Made by a program: the position numbers and the translations under genes. From JACKOD01 sp041591635 (lineage in GTDB: Bacteria > Pseudomonadota > Gammaproteobacteria > Pseudomonadales > Oleiphilaceae): a DNA stretch of 6,014 bases. The stretch is taken from NCBI GenBank assembly GCA_041591635.1, contig JBFHRO010000201.1:1-6014 (forward strand), read 5' to 3'. Below the pieces are notes generated by a model that saw nothing but the letters and a program-made list of their open reading frames with translations, was not told where the DNA came from and made no database searches. Below, piece after piece: positions 5,560 through 6,014 of the stretch (positions are counted from its first letter, which is position 1; every line of letters starts with the position of its first letter).

Positions 5560-5828
5560 CCTTTGAGTGTCACGCCCCCCCTTTTTTTGGTTTGATGCAT
5601 TTCCTGATCACGCTTGCCTTCCCGGTTTTTGGTCGAACTGGGTGCAGAAATAATGGTCGCTCGATTTCAGCCAGAAATCGATCCCGACGTGCCCGTTTCT
5701 TTTTACCGTCATATTCCATTTCAGAAAACGTATTTTGAAACACCGAAATCATCCTTTGCCTGGAGAAGATGCGCCTATTATCTCATGTCTTCGTATTTGT
5801 GCTGCGTTTCCTTGATGCAGCGAAATAG
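5560..5828. other. Stretch without a supportable gene
   Basis: Together with the following segment this makes over 400 bases with no recognisable gene. It looks AT-richer than the operon, with several T-runs and a C7T7 tract (5575-5588). An open frame on the plus strand (from 5614, or from an ATG at 5653 reading MVARFQPEIDPDVPV) looks mildly protein-like at first. It then loses any such character and runs on into the candidate intron, with no ribosome binding site and no family resemblance. It may be a gene remnant or chance. Confidence 0.5.
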
Positions 5829-6014
5829 GTGCGTTTTGGCTCATAAGCGCGTTGATGCAGGTGGAAGTCCGACAAGTTCCTGGTGGCAGGGTTAAGGGCG
5901 ATTGGAATTCAATTGGGATGAAATATAACTTCTCGACGTGTTCGCTTATGGAATAGCCGATCGCAACATGGGTCGTAACAAATCTCTACACAAAATAATG
6001 GTAATGGTGCTTCG
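5829..6014 (+). mobile_element. Possible 5' end of a group II intron, cut by the window edge
   Basis: The plus strand from 5829 begins GTGCG, the usual first bases of bacterial group II introns. At 5860-5870 it has GGTGGAAGTCC, which resembles the GGTGnAAGTCC hairpin commonly found some 30-50 nt into domain I of such introns. A small CCTG-gtgg-CAGG hairpin (5879-5890) follows. There is no supportable reading frame in the segment, as expected for the RNA part before an intron's reverse transcriptase gene. The reverse transcriptase, domain V and the 3' end would lie beyond the window, so the call rests on short motifs only. I could not place the later, strongly conserved parts of domain I. Ordinary intergenic DNA remains an alternative. 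Confidence 0.25.

Noticed and set aside
5551..5588. Plus-strand intrinsic terminator ending in the T7 run
   Set aside because: Only four base pairs (GTGA/TCAC) can form before the T-run, with C7 between; no gene on the plus strand precedes it.
5570..5752. 60-codon minus-strand frame with a Lys/Arg-rich sequence
   Set aside because: Its end is made by the C7T7 tract, it has no clear ribosome binding site and no recognisable family.
5614..5895. 93-codon plus-strand frame
   Set aside because: No ribosome binding site, no family resemblance, and a Cys/Ser/Trp-rich second half typical of non-coding translation; it may hold a remnant but I cannot support a gene.

Overview
The window looks like chromosomal DNA from a moderately GC-rich gammaproteobacterium. 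The evidence is the style of the genes and the combination of a leucine-type dehydrogenase with a branched-chain-type 2-oxoacid dehydrogenase complex, an arrangement I associate with marine and related gammaproteobacteria. No marker gene in the window fixes the genus.

Layout, left to right. Positions 3-191 (+) hold the last 62 codons of a basic, probably coiled-coil protein that I do not recognise. It runs tail to tail into an EAL-domain cyclic-di-GMP phosphodiesterase (160-963, -), overlapping it by 32 bp. A short intergenic stretch (964-1127) carries a likely promoter for the EAL gene and an inverted repeat just after the end of the next operon. Positions 1128-5383 (-) are a compact four-gene catabolic operon, transcribed leftwards: amino acid dehydrogenase (Leu/Val/Ile type), E1 alpha, E1 beta, and lipoyl E2. 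Spacings are 11 nt, an 8-nt overlap, and 59 nt. Three of the longest possible reading frames overshoot the true start. Ribosome binding sites and family N-termini place the starts at 5383 (dehydrogenase), 3277 (E1 beta) and 2234 (E2).

How the genes work together: the dehydrogenase deaminates branched-chain amino acids to 2-oxoacids with NAD+. E1 (alpha2beta2, thiamine diphosphate) decarboxylates these, and E2 transfers the acyl group through its lipoyl lysine to CoA. E3 (dihydrolipoamide dehydrogenase) is absent here and must come from elsewhere. The E2 active-site motif reads H-R-A-V-T-G, with Thr in place of the usual Asp.

The operon has a structured leader of roughly 140 nt (about 5384-5522). 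It contains a perfect 10-bp hairpin, a second inverted repeat with a tandem copy of one arm, and a possible 23-codon leader ORF whose ribosome binding site lies in the first hairpin. A promoter candidate with paired GATCAA boxes sits at 5529-5559.

The right end (about 5560-6014) looks AT-richer and has no gene I can support. From about 5829 it resembles the 5' end of a group II intron (GTGCG start, then a GGTGGAAGTCC hairpin 31 nt in), but the window ends before this can be confirmed.
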